Source of the DNA: Arthrobacter globiformis
Lineage (GTDB): Bacteria > Actinomycetota > Actinomycetes > Actinomycetales > Micrococcaceae
Direction: 5' to 3'
Assembly: GCF_030817195.1 (NCBI RefSeq)
Contig: NZ_JAUSYZ010000001.1
Span: 4,960,001-5,024,000, forward strand
DNA: 64,000 nucleotides
The notes under the pieces were generated by a model, which worked only from the letters and a program-made list of their open reading frames with translations, ran no database searches and had not been told where the DNA came from. The translations under genes were made by a program, and so were the position numbers. Positions 9,325-17,614 of this stretch are shown piece after piece (positions within the stretch are counted from its first letter, which is position 1; each line of letters opens with the position of its first letter).

Positions 9325-9500
9325 CGGGCATGAGTCCCTGTCGAAATTGCCTGCTTTCCTGGCTCGAACCGTTCAACCGCTCCTGCCTCCTGGCTTTCGT
9401 GCGCTGATCACGGAGGCCTTTTGGCCCATTACCCGCCCCTGATCATCGGCCCGCACTGCCGCCGGGGCATCATTTCCCTCCCGTTGGGTACGGTATCCCC

Positions 9501-10451
9501 ATGGCGGCATCCGAGAAACGAGAAGACCCGAGCTCCACGCTGCTGACTGTTACCATCGCTTTTACGGCGAACGCCCTCGTTGCCGCGGCCAAGTCCGTGG
9601 CGGCCGTCCTCACCGGGTCTGCCTCCATGACCGCAGAAGCCGCGCACTCCTGGGCGGACACCGGCAACCAAGTGTTCCTCTTACTGGCGGAACGGCGCTC
9701 CCGCCGCCCGCGGGACAAAAGCCATCCGATGGGCTATGGCCGGGAAGCATATGTCTGGTCGATGTTTGCCGCTTTTGGGCTCTTCACTGCAGGGGCGGTG
9801 GTGTCCATCGTGCACGGCATCCAGGAGATCATCGCGCCGGAGCCTGCGTCCGACTTCCTGGTGGCGTACGTGGTCCTGGCCGCGGCCTTTGTCCTTGAAG
9901 GGATTTCCTTCGTCCAGGCTTTCCGCCAGACCCGGGAGGCAGCGCGTGAGATGGAGCGGCACACCCTGGAGCAGGTCCTGCTCAGCTCCGATCCCACCCT
10001 GCGCGCCGTATTTGCGGAGGACGCTGCCGCGCTTGTAGGCCTGGTGGTCGCGTTTGCGGGCGTGTCCCTGCACCAGGTCACCGGATCGCCTCTGCCGGAC
10101 GCCGTGGGCTCGATAATCGTCGGTGTTCTGCTGGCAGTTGTTGCCGTTGTGCTGATCGACCGCAACCGGCGGTTCCTGGTGGGCCAGGGCGTAACCCCGG
10201 ACATCGAACGTTCCATGGCCCGGCGGGTGCTCGAACACCGGGACATTGCCAGACTCACCTACCTCCACATGGAATTCGTCGGCCCCCGCAAGCTGTACCT
10301 CGTCGCGGCGGTGGACCTGCAGGGCGACCACCCGGAACACGAAGTAGCCGTGGCCCTGCGCCGGATCGAGCGCGAACTGGAGGATCACGAAACGGTGGAG
10401 GAAGCCGTGCTGACGCTGTCGACTCCGGACGAAACTGCACTGCGCTTCTAG
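9501..10451 (+). CDS. Cation diffusion facilitator (CDF) family transporter
   Basis: 316 residues. Predicted membrane helices in the first ~200 residues include the conserved metal-site segments TAEAAHSWADTGNQ (HxxxD) and HPMGYGREAYVWSMF, plus FAEDAAALVGLVVAF in the fifth helix. A cytoplasmic C-terminal domain of ~100 residues follows (LVAAVDLQGDHPEHEVAVAL). This is the architecture of proton-driven exporters of Zn(II), Fe(II), Mn(II) or Co(II); the metal cannot be read from the sequence. It is monocistronic. The 176 bp upstream hold nothing I recognise beyond a possible promoter. Confidence 0.92.
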   Translation: MAASEKREDPSSTLLTVTIAFTANALVAAAKSVAAVLTGSASMTAEAAHSWADTGNQVFLLLAERRSRRPRDKSHPMGYGREAYVWSMFAAFGLFTAGAVVSIVHGIQEIIAPEPASDFLVAYVVLAAAFVLEGISFVQAFRQTREAAREMERHTLEQVLLSSDPTLRAVFAEDAAALVGLVVAFAGVSLHQVTGSPLPDAVGSIIVGVLLAVVAVVLIDRNRRFLVGQGVTPDIERSMARRVLEHRDIARLTYLHMEFVGPRKLYLVAAVDLQGDHPEHEVAVALRRIERELEDHETVEEAVLTLSTPDETALRF

Positions 10452-10781
10452 GGACGCGCTGAGGGAAAACGAAACCCGGGACGAGCTGTTGCAGAAGCCT
10501 TACTTCTGTAGCGGCTGGCGACGGCCTAAGATGGCGGAGCTGGGCGCAGATGACACGCTCTCTGACCTCGGTGATCCTGAAACATTCAGCCCAACCCGTC
10601 CCCCTATCTCGCCCCGACCTCATGGCGGAATCACAACACCCGGGAGCGCCGGAACGGGCATAGTCCTTCGCGAGCCTTCCCAAGGGGAAATCGCACAAGA
10701 AGTAGCCGTCGCTAGCGCTGAGCAGCGAAGCTATCGGCGCTAGCGGATCGGTCCTCTCACAAGTCGTCGGTGGCGTCATCA
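10452..10781. other. Gene-free stretch with hairpins
   Basis: No convincing coding sequence. Small open frames here have no ribosome binding site or recognisable family. A small hairpin (CAGAAG/CTTCTG, 10493-10509) lies just after the CDF gene. An 8-bp perfect inverted repeat (GCTAGCGC at 10711-10718, GCGCTAGC at 10737-10744) could be a terminator or a trace of the degenerate insertion sequence next to it. Confidence 0.4.
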
Positions 10782-11069
10782 TGAGCAGGCGTGAGAAAAA
10801 GAAGGCTGAAGCCGACGTACGCCGTTGGCATCGGCGTTCCAAAGCGTTTCGATCTCCAGTCGGTTCCGCTTATTCAACTCCCGCACCTCAGTCGGTTCAG
10901 CCGATGCCGGCGCAAGCCCGGATTCCATACGTTCGGCGATGGCAATCCAACGCCTCAGCGTAGTTACCGAAAGGCCGAAATCCTTCGCAATCTGTGCCAG
11001 CGGCGCCTCACACCTACGGGCGACATCAATAAAATTCTGGCGGAACTCCGCCCATAAGCCGTGATATGG
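10782..11069 (-). pseudogene. Remnant of an IS3-family transposase orfA
   Basis: Read on the minus strand from 11069, an open stretch of 96 codons encodes a clear IS3 OrfA (HTH_Tnp_1-type) segment: AEFRQNFIDVARR, EAPLAQIAKDFGLS, TTLRRWIAIAERM, then EVRELNKRNRLE, the start of the leucine-zipper region. An in-frame stop (11070-11072) sits just before the conserved part, there is no start codon at the right place, and the zipper tail decays after NRLEIETLW. No orfB is present on either side. A G/C-rich hairpin-like sequence lies near 11120-11145, where an IS end could be. This is an old, inactive insertion-sequence fragment. Confidence 0.75.
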
Positions 11070-11207
11070 TCAGCACCCTTCCACGAGCACAAGATGCTAG
11101 GTCGAGGAGTCAAAAAAACCGGGGGCAGTCCCCCATTTGGGGCTTCACATGTTCCTCCTGGTCATATGAACGGCTATTCCTTCCGCTAGGCCGGAGCTCA
11201 CGGCCTG

Positions 11208-11933
11208 CTATCCCCAGGATTGTTCGGACATGTGCCGGAAGGCGACCTCGAGGATCCTCATGTGCCGCGGGCGGGAGAGTGCGAACAGAACTACCTCGGC
11301 CACATCGTCAGGGCTCATCATGTTTTCCAGTTCCGGCATGCCGGGAAGGCGCAGGCCCCGCCCCATCCCAAAGTTACTCGCGACCCCTCCCGGGCAGACA
11401 TTGGTACACCGGATGCCGCTGGCCCTGAGTTCGTGGTCCAATGAGCGTGTGAATCCGACTTGAGCGAACTTCGTGGCAACATATACGGCTTCGTCGGGCA
11501 GCCCGCGACGGCCTGCTTCGGATGCAACGGTGACGATGTCCCCTGCGCCTCTTTTTTGCAGGTAAGGAAGAGTGGCACTCACCGTGTTGAAGAGGCCCGT
11601 CACGTTGACGTCCGTCATTTCCTGAACGTCACGGTCGGCGGTCTCGATGAAGGGTGCCCAGGAGCCCACCCCGGCGTTACCGACGACGATGTCGATACCG
11701 CCAAAGTGCTCCGCCGTCCTCTCGGCGGCGCCCTGCATCGCCTCGCGGTCCCGGACATCTGCCGCGACCGTCAAGCTGTTGGGAAGACTGGGACCCAGTC
11801 CCGACCGCGACACCATGGAGACAGCGACTCCCGACCTGGACAGGGCAGCGGCGACGGCCGCACCAATGCCGCCGCTGGCTCCCGTGATGAAAGCAGTCTT
11901 GCCCGATAATTGATGGCTGATGGTTTCGTTCAT
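11208..11933 (-). CDS. SDR family NAD(P)-dependent oxidoreductase
   Basis: 241 residues with the classical short-chain dehydrogenase signature: cofactor motif TGASGGIG (residues ~17-24), structural VVGNAGVGS, catalytic Ser in VTVASEAG and YVATK (Tyr-x3-Lys). After the active site comes the usual CPGGVAS segment. Its start overlaps the stop of the small upstream gene (ATGA at 11930-11933). It is therefore the last gene of the leftward aldolase-epimerase operon and probably acts on a sugar or polyol. The specific substrate is unknown. Confidence 0.9.
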   Translation of the reverse strand: MNETISHQLSGKTAFITGASGGIGAAVAAALSRSGVAVSMVSRSGLGPSLPNSLTVAADVRDREAMQGAAERTAEHFGGIDIVVGNAGVGSWAPFIETADRDVQEMTDVNVTGLFNTVSATLPYLQKRGAGDIVTVASEAGRRGLPDEAVYVATKFAQVGFTRSLDHELRASGIRCTNVCPGGVASNFGMGRGLRLPGMPELENMMSPDDVAEVVLFALSRPRHMRILEVAFRHMSEQSWG

Positions 11934-12346
11934 GACATTACCGCCTGAGTCGATTCGATAGATTTCAATTCCGCAGTATCAATCTGGGCAGTTCGGGTTC
12001 GTGCCGGTGCCAAGTGCTTCCGTGGGTGTACCAGCTCCGGTGTGTGCTCGCCCAGAGCGAACGGGACGATCAGGTCGGCGTCATGGGTGGGCATGGGCAC
12101 GGCGGCTCCGTTCAGCAATTGGACTCCATCCCAGTTGCCGTACATTTTTCGTCCATGTCCGTTGGTGCCGAACACCCAGACGAGACTGGAATCCGGCGAT
12201 TTCTCATCCACGATTGCCTGGTAGGAATAGCCGGAAGGGTACCGCACCTCCACGGTTGTATCGGCGTCGATCTGAGTCCAGTCCTGGCTGGGATACGGTG
12301 GCTCCTGTGGAGCTTCATGCTGCGTGCATAATTTGGAGCTCTTCAT
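11930..12346 (-). CDS. Small chimeric protein with an aldose-epimerase-like tail
   Basis: 138 residues from the ATG at 12346, which has AAGGA 8-9 bases upstream. Longer in-frame starts lack a binding site. The N-terminal ~75 residues (VEVRYPSGYSYQAIVDEK, SLVWVFGTNGHGRKMYGN) look like a small conserved actinobacterial domain of unknown function. The C-terminal part (GAAVPMPTHDADLIVPF) matches the N-terminal region of the aldose epimerase encoded just upstream (GAAVRMLTHEGRDLIVPF). The DNA similarity covers 12047-12109 versus 13278-13343. The gene is coupled to the SDR gene by an ATGA overlap. It may be a recombination product rather than a working enzyme. Confidence 0.6.
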   Translation of the reverse strand: MKSSKLCTQHEAPQEPPYPSQDWTQIDADTTVEVRYPSGYSYQAIVDEKSPDSSLVWVFGTNGHGRKMYGNWDGVQLLNGAAVPMPTHDADLIVPFALGEHTPELVHPRKHLAPARTRTAQIDTAELKSIESTQAVMS

Positions 12347-12497
12347 CGCACTGTCCTTATTCTTTTCGTCGCGGTGGGGCAGCCTGCGCGGATGGCGGGG
12401 GTTGCCCTCATGCCGCAAACGTCGGCTTGTGGCGTGGAATGCGCCGTGCGAGGTGGTGGTCACACCGAATACGGCTGGAAGGGTGCTGGTCGCTGCG

Positions 12498-13403
12498 TCA
12501 CAGTGCATGAACGGTCCAGTCAGCATTGTGGGTCGTTCCTGGAGGCAACGTCACGAGGTCTTCACCTGTGTTGAACGCGTTGGGAGGGCAGGTCATGGGT
12601 TCCACTGCCAGTCCGATGCGGTGCCGTTCGGGAATCTCATGGTCCGCGGTGTGAAGCTGGACCCATGGGCAGGCTTCTCCCCAAGTCATGGTGACTCCGG
12701 TACCGAGGGGATCCCGTAGCTGTAGACGTACTTCGTCCTCGCCAGGGATGGTACGGAGATCGGTGAAGGCGTGGTCTATTGCCGTCTTACCCAGCCGTTG
12801 GGGGCGGCGGTAATCGAACGGCGTGCCGTCCACGGAGGTACGTTGGAGCGGAATGAGTCTGTCCGGTGTGACGTCGAGGATGGTGCCTGCATCCAGTTCC
12901 AGTGACCAGGTATCCAGGGGGGACGGCCCGGCCATGAGGTACGGGTGGGGGCAGGTCCCATAGGGCGCAGCGTGTTCCCCGGTGTTCGTGGCAGTGACGG
13001 TGGTGTGAAAACCAGACTCGTCCACAGCGTAGCTGGCATCGAGCAGCAACTCGAAGGGGTAGCCCTTGCTCGGGCGCAGTACGTGCCGTAGTCCCAGGCG
13101 TGATCGTTCATGGTAAAGAACGGTCCAGGGAACGTGGGAAACCAGGCCGTGTAGCGCCGCCGCCCTAGAAGGCTCGTTGATTGGAACCGTCAGCTCAACT
13201 CCCCCGAAAATATAGCGCCCGTCCGGAATGCGATTGGGCCAGGGTGCGACGATGGCGCCTCGGTAGTCGGGCATCGGCTCACCGAGAGGGAACGGGACGA
13301 TCAGGTCGCGGCCCTCATGGGTGAGCATGCGGACGGCGGCCCCTTCCTGCGTAATCGCCGCGCTGTAGCCCGCTGAGGAAATTCTGTAGTCACCGGCGTT
13401 CAC
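12498..13403 (-). CDS. Aldose 1-epimerase (mutarotase) family protein
   Basis: About 302 residues. I prefer the GTG at 13401-13403, which overlaps the stop of the aldolase gene (GTGA); an ATG at 13448 would give a 15-residue extension inside that gene. Family features are the active-site region IVAPWPNRIPDGRY, the first catalytic-type His in ALHGLVSHVPW, and HPYLMAG. Glu in AVEPMTCPPNAF near the C-terminus is the likely base. The enzyme interconverts alpha and beta anomers of an aldose such as galactose or glucose. A ~150-bp non-coding gap separates it from the small gene downstream. Confidence 0.88.
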   Translation of the reverse strand: MNAGDYRISSAGYSAAITQEGAAVRMLTHEGRDLIVPFPLGEPMPDYRGAIVAPWPNRIPDGRYIFGGVELTVPINEPSRAAALHGLVSHVPWTVLYHERSRLGLRHVLRPSKGYPFELLLDASYAVDESGFHTTVTATNTGEHAAPYGTCPHPYLMAGPSPLDTWSLELDAGTILDVTPDRLIPLQRTSVDGTPFDYRRPQRLGKTAIDHAFTDLRTIPGEDEVRLQLRDPLGTGVTMTWGEACPWVQLHTADHEIPERHRIGLAVEPMTCPPNAFNTGEDLVTLPPGTTHNADWTVHAL

Positions 13404-14251
13404 GGTGCAGCCACCGGCCGCGTGGCCACGACCTGCAACAACCTGCAAGCGACTGCCGCGGTTTCCATCCGTGCTGGGGCGAGGTAGGCGCGGGGATCAA
13501 CGATATCCGGGGCGGCCAGCGCGGAGCGGACCGCACCCGTGAATGCGACGTTCAGGATGGTCCCCAGATTGATCTTCACCATTCCTGACGCAACCGCAAG
13601 GACCACTTCGTCGTCGGGCACACCTGAGGACCCGTGGAGCACCAGGGGCACTCCCACTACAGCCCGGATGCGCGCGATGAGGTCATGATCCAGCCGAGCC
13701 GTTTGTGCCGTCATGGCATGGGAACTGCCGACGGCGACTGCCAACGAATCTACCCCGGTATCCGCGGCAAAGCGGGCGGCTTCGACGGGGTCGGTGCGCA
13801 CTCCGGGGGCGTGGGCACCGTTCTTTCCGCCGATTTCTCCGAGCTCAGCCTCGACGTGCCATCCGCGCAGATGGGCCCACCGGGCTGCATCGCGCGTCGC
13901 AGCGACGTTGTCTTGGAACCCTAGGCGGGAGCCGTCAAACATCACGGACGTGATGGCAGTTCCGGCCGCCTCGCGGAGAATTCGCTCATCCTCAATGTGG
14001 TCCAGGTGCAGCGAGACGCAGGCATGGGAGGACTCTGCCAGCGCCGCCAGCCCGCTCACGAGCGGCTTGAGCCGGCCGTGGTGGAACTTGATGCAGTTTT
14101 CGCTGATCTGCAGCACGGCCGGCAGTTGGGTTTGCTCGGCGGCCTCAATGATGGCTTCCCCGTGCTCGAGGCTGATGACGTTGAAGGCCGCCAGCCCGAC
14201 GCCGCTTCCGACCGCGTCGCGCATGAGCTCCCCAGTGTGTGCCAATGGCAT
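13400..14251 (-). CDS. Class II fructose/tagatose-bisphosphate-type aldolase
   Basis: 283 residues from the ATG at 14251, chosen because GGGGAGG lies about 6 bases upstream. The fold is a zinc-dependent ketose-bisphosphate aldolase: HLDHIED with catalytic-type D84 and zinc-ligand H85, EAELGEIGG, zinc ligands in GSSHAM and VLHGSSG, and the phosphate-binding KINLGT. Relatives split C1,6-bisphosphorylated ketoses (fructose, tagatose, sorbose) into dihydroxyacetone phosphate and an aldehyde. The PfkB kinase in the divergent operon would make such a bisphosphate. It is the first gene of the leftward operon. Confidence 0.9.
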   Translation of the reverse strand: MPLAHTGELMRDAVGSGVGLAAFNVISLEHGEAIIEAAEQTQLPAVLQISENCIKFHHGRLKPLVSGLAALAESSHACVSLHLDHIEDERILREAAGTAITSVMFDGSRLGFQDNVAATRDAARWAHLRGWHVEAELGEIGGKNGAHAPGVRTDPVEAARFAADTGVDSLAVAVGSSHAMTAQTARLDHDLIARIRAVVGVPLVLHGSSGVPDDEVVLAVASGMVKINLGTILNVAFTGAVRSALAAPDIVDPRAYLAPARMETAAVACRLLQVVATRPVAAP

Positions 14252-14388
14252 ATGACCTCCCCGTTGCGTTTGGTTGAGCCGCAAACCGTTGGAATCGGCG
14301 GCTTTCTAATGTGAGCTTGACAACATCTCCAATAAAACACAACAATATCCAATATCTTCCAATCAACCAACAGGCAAGGATGGAACTG
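14252..14388. promoter_or_regulatory. Divergent promoter region of the carbohydrate island
   Basis: This AT-rich gap lies between the aldolase operon (leftward) and the kinase operon (rightward). A consensus-like TTGACA (14317-14322) is followed 18 bases later by AACAAT (weak -10). The stretch 14330-14370 repeats CAAT/CCAAT elements (CCAATA, CAATATCC, AATATC, CCAATC), unusual in this GC-rich genome. It may hold the binding sites of the DeoR-type regulator encoded downstream. Confidence 0.5.
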
Positions 14389-15763
14389 GTGCTTCTCGTA
14401 GGACTCGACATCGGCACGACGGCGATCAAAGCCGTGGTCTTTGACGAGCACGGCACTGCCCTCGCCGAGGGCCGTGCAGCCACTCCGTGGTCCGTCTCGC
14501 CCCTCGGGGTTCAGCTGGAGGCTGCCGAGCTCCTCGAGGCCGCGGCCTCGGCCCTGACCTGTGCGCTGGCCACGGCACCGGGCGGTGCTGTGGCTTCCAT
14601 CGGCATCACCGGCATGGGTGAGTCGGGCGTGCTGACCGGCCCGGACGGCGAAGTTGTGGCGCCGGTGATCGCCTGGCATGACCGGCGGGACCTTGCCGAA
14701 CTGGCGAGCCTGCGCGCGGCCATTTCCGAGGATGCGTTTTCCGCCCGCACGGGCCTGCCGATGCGGGAACAGTGGTCCCTGACCAAACACCGCTGGCTCC
14801 TGACCCACCTGCCGGAAACCCGGCGGGCGACCATGCGCTTCAACATCGCGGAGTGGGTGGCCTTTTCGCTGGGCGGAGCCCCCATCTCCGAGCTCTCCCT
14901 GGCCTCACGCACCGGATGGCTGGACCTTTCCCGGAACTGGTGGACTGAAACCCTGGAATGGTCGGGGGCCAGTCAGACCCTAATGCCGGAAGTGGCGGTG
15001 GCCGGGACCAACCTGGGCGCCGTGAGCGCCAAAGCAGGGATAAGCCCGCCTCACCGGGGCGGCCATCACGGTAGCGGGGCATGACCACCAGGCGGCGGTC
15101 GCCGGAGCGGGGGCCTACCTGCCCGGCGATGTCCTCGACTCCTGTGGAACTGCTGAGGCCCTTGTGCGGGTCATTGAACCAGCCCTTTCCGAATCGTCCC
15201 TGCTCGAGCTGACGTCCGCAGGGGTCACCGCAGGCTGGTCGGTCTTCGAGGACAAATGGACACTTCTCGGCGGCACGCAGGCCGGGCTGGTACTCCAGAA
15301 TGCGTTGAAAATGCTCGGTCTCGACAGCGTTGACATCGCACACCTTGACGCCGATCCCTCCCGCGGCACGGGCCCGCTTCATGCCACGATCGGCGCCGGG
15401 CAGGAACTTTCGCTCCACGGTGCCACCGAGGCAACGAGCCAGGCAGGCATCTGGCGGGCAGCGCTGGACGCTGTGACCCGGCAGGCCATGGAGGTCCACT
15501 CCCTGATGACCCGGGCAGCAGGCGCCCCGTCCCGGATGGTGGTGACCGGCGGCTGGTCCCAAAGCTGCGGACTCCTGCAGAGCAAGGAAAGAGTGTTCGG
15601 CGCCCTCACGGTGTCACCGGCCAAGGAAGCCGGTGCGCGCGGCGCCGCCTTCTTCGGAGGCCTCGCTGCAGGCGTCTACGGATCTGTCACAGATTTTCCC
15701 TCGGGCGAGGCCCCGCGCCCGTTTACCAATACCGCGCTGCAGCCGAAAGGAGCACTGAAATGA
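14389..15763 (+). pseudogene. FGGY-family carbohydrate kinase gene with a +1 frameshift
   Basis: The N-terminal half reads GLDIGTTAIKAVVF (ATP-phosphate motif), GITGMGESGVL and IAWHDRRD, as in FGGY kinases such as xylulokinase or gluconokinase. After KAGISP the frame is lost. Removing one base near 15046-15052 restores LTGAAITVAGHDH and the complete C-terminal half (GTAEALVRV, VVTGGWSQS, AGARGAAFFGG) to the stop at 15761-15763, total ~457 residues. The GTG at 14389 has AAGGA 8 bases upstream; an ATG at 14380 abuts that sequence. The stop overlaps the DeoR gene start (ATGA). Product, if intact: ATP-dependent phosphorylation of a ketose or sugar acid feeding the PfkB step. May be a sequence error. 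Confidence 0.75.
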
Positions 15764-16560
15764 CTCCAGGATCCGACCAGGCACGCTCCGATTCCCGGGT
15801 CCCCTATCCGGAGCAGCGGCGCGGACTCATCCTTGAGCGCCTCCGCACTGAACGCCGCGCCGATGCGGCCGCGATCGCAGAGGAATTGGGTGTCACCGGT
15901 GAAACCGTGCGCAAGGACCTCATGGTCTTGGATCAGCTGGGACTCCTGCGCCGGGTACACGGCGGAGCCGTACCGGTGGGGCGCCTGACCTACGAGCCAG
16001 CCGTCTCGACGCGGACAGGCTTCATTGACGAAAAGACCCGCATCGCCAAGGCAGCCCTGCGGCACCTGCCCCCCGCCGGTTCGGTGCTGCTCGATGCCGG
16101 ATCCACCACAGGCCGGCTGGCCGCGATGTTTCCGCATGACAAGGAGTTAACGGTGTACACAAACACGCTGAGCATCGCCATCGGCCTCCTGGACAAGCCA
16201 TTGCTGACGGTTCACACGCTCGGCGGACGGATCCGGCCGCTGACGGAGGCCGAAGTGGACGACTGGGCATCCCGGTCATTGGAGGAGATCAACGTTGATG
16301 TTGCCTTCCTCGGAGCGAACGCGATTTCGGTGGACAGGGGGCTGACCACTCCAGACCCGGCGGAAGCCGCAGTGAAGAGGCTGATGCTGGGAAGCGCCCG
16401 GCGGCGCATCCTGTTGGCGGATAACAGCAAATTCGGGTGTGTGAGCAACTGCAAGCACGCAGACCTTGCCGACATTGAGCTGTTGATCACCGACTCCGGC
16501 ATTGACGGCCGCGAGCTCAAAGCAGTCCAGGCGGCAGGGGTGGAGGTGGAACTGGCATGA
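15760..16560 (+). CDS. DeoR/GlpR family transcriptional regulator
   Basis: 266 residues. N-terminal winged helix (DAAAIAEELGVTGETVRKD, GLLRRVHGGA, residues ~35-75) and a DeoRC sensor domain with the phosphosugar-binding-like motifs LLDAGSTTGRLA, YTNTLSIAI, SARRRILLADNSKFG. Members sense a phosphorylated sugar intermediate and control nearby catabolic genes. It is translationally coupled on both sides (ATGA overlaps with the kinase and the PfkB gene). It closely resembles the DeoR protein encoded at 28602-29408, roughly two thirds of residues by eye. Likely local regulator of the island. Confidence 0.93.
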   Translation: MTPGSDQARSDSRVPYPEQRRGLILERLRTERRADAAAIAEELGVTGETVRKDLMVLDQLGLLRRVHGGAVPVGRLTYEPAVSTRTGFIDEKTRIAKAALRHLPPAGSVLLDAGSTTGRLAAMFPHDKELTVYTNTLSIAIGLLDKPLLTVHTLGGRIRPLTEAEVDDWASRSLEEINVDVAFLGANAISVDRGLTTPDPAEAAVKRLMLGSARRRILLADNSKFGCVSNCKHADLADIELLITDSGIDGRELKAVQAAGVEVELA

Positions 16561-17528
16561 TCGTGACCGTTTCACCGAATCCGAGCATGGACCGCACGAT
16601 GTGCATTGACCGGCTGCCGCACGGGGATATTGTCCGCAGCCCCCGGAGTTACAGCGAACCCAGCGGCAAGGGGGTTAACGTCGCCGTCGCGCTGCATGCC
16701 AACGCCATCGACGTCGTCACAGTCCTGCCCGCCGGCGGCTTCACAGGGGTGCAAATCACCGGAACGCTGTCGGACCTGGGCGTCCCGCACATCGCGGTGC
16801 CGATCGCGCAGGAGATTCGCAGCAATGTCAGCCTGGTGGAACCCGATGCGACTGTCACCAAGATCAACGAGGTGGGCCCCAGTTTGGACGATGCGGAGGC
16901 TGCATCCCTGATCAGGGCCGCCTTGGAGCATGTCGGTGCCGATGACTGGCTTGTCCTTTGTGGGACGCTGCCGGACGGAGCGGTAGAACGGCTGTACATC
17001 GATCTGGTGGAGGGGGCACACGGGCGGAACGCCCAGGTCGCCGTCGACACCTCAGGCGAGGCCCTGCGGAGTGTGCTTCCGTACGGGCCCGACCTGGTCA
17101 AGCCCAATGCCGATGAGCTTGCAGAGCTCACCGGACGGGCGCTGGCGACCCTGGGCGACGTCGTCGACGCCGCCGGGGAACTCCGGCGCCGGGGAGCCCG
17201 GGCCGTTCTGGCAAGCCTAGGATCCGACGGAGCAATCCTCCTCGACGATTCCGGCTGCTATTTCGGCCAGGCACGGGTGGACCGCGTCGTCAGCGCCGTA
17301 GGCGCCGGGGATGCACTGCTTGCCGGCTTCCTCGCTCGCGGCGCAAACGGACCCCGTGCCCTCCGGGAGGGCTTGGGGTGGGCGGCGGCGGCCGTCCAAT
17401 TCGAGGGCACTCTATACCGCGGCCGAGCGCCACGGATAAAAGTGGACATCAGCGACGATCTCGACCGGAGTCGACCCCTCAACGAACCCTGCACCGCGGC
17501 GGGCCAACCGGCGGAGAGCCTGGTCTAA
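16557..17528 (+). CDS. PfkB-family hexose-phosphate kinase (1-phosphofructokinase/tagatose-6-P kinase type)
   Basis: 323 residues. The N-terminal MIVTVSPNPSMDRT and GKGVNVA are typical of the FruK/LacC branch of PfkB kinases. KPNADELAELTG precedes the C-terminal signature VGAGDALLAGFLARG with the catalytic Asp. The enzyme would phosphorylate a ketose phosphate to the 1,6-bisphosphate, the substrate for the class II aldolase encoded divergently. The ATG overlaps the DeoR stop. Which ketose is used cannot be told from sequence. Confidence 0.9.
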   Translation: MIVTVSPNPSMDRTMCIDRLPHGDIVRSPRSYSEPSGKGVNVAVALHANAIDVVTVLPAGGFTGVQITGTLSDLGVPHIAVPIAQEIRSNVSLVEPDATVTKINEVGPSLDDAEAASLIRAALEHVGADDWLVLCGTLPDGAVERLYIDLVEGAHGRNAQVAVDTSGEALRSVLPYGPDLVKPNADELAELTGRALATLGDVVDAAGELRRRGARAVLASLGSDGAILLDDSGCYFGQARVDRVVSAVGAGDALLAGFLARGANGPRALREGLGWAAAAVQFEGTLYRGRAPRIKVDISDDLDRSRPLNEPCTAAGQPAESLV

Positions 17529-17614
17529 GCCCGCACCTCCACCCGCCAGCACCACAGCCTCGGGCCCTCAGGGCCCTTGGTTGGCTACACGCAACCCAAA
17601 TTCAAAGGAGAACC

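Noticed and set aside
12347..12526. N-terminal extension of the small chimeric protein to a start at 12526
   Set aside because: The extension is Arg/His-rich, not protein-like, overlaps the epimerase gene end, and the ATG at 12346 has its own ribosome binding site.
15040..15060. Programmed ribosomal frameshifting in the kinase and importer genes
   Set aside because: No slippery heptamer with a downstream pseudoknot is apparent, and four unrelated genes with the same type of +1 fault are better explained by extra bases.
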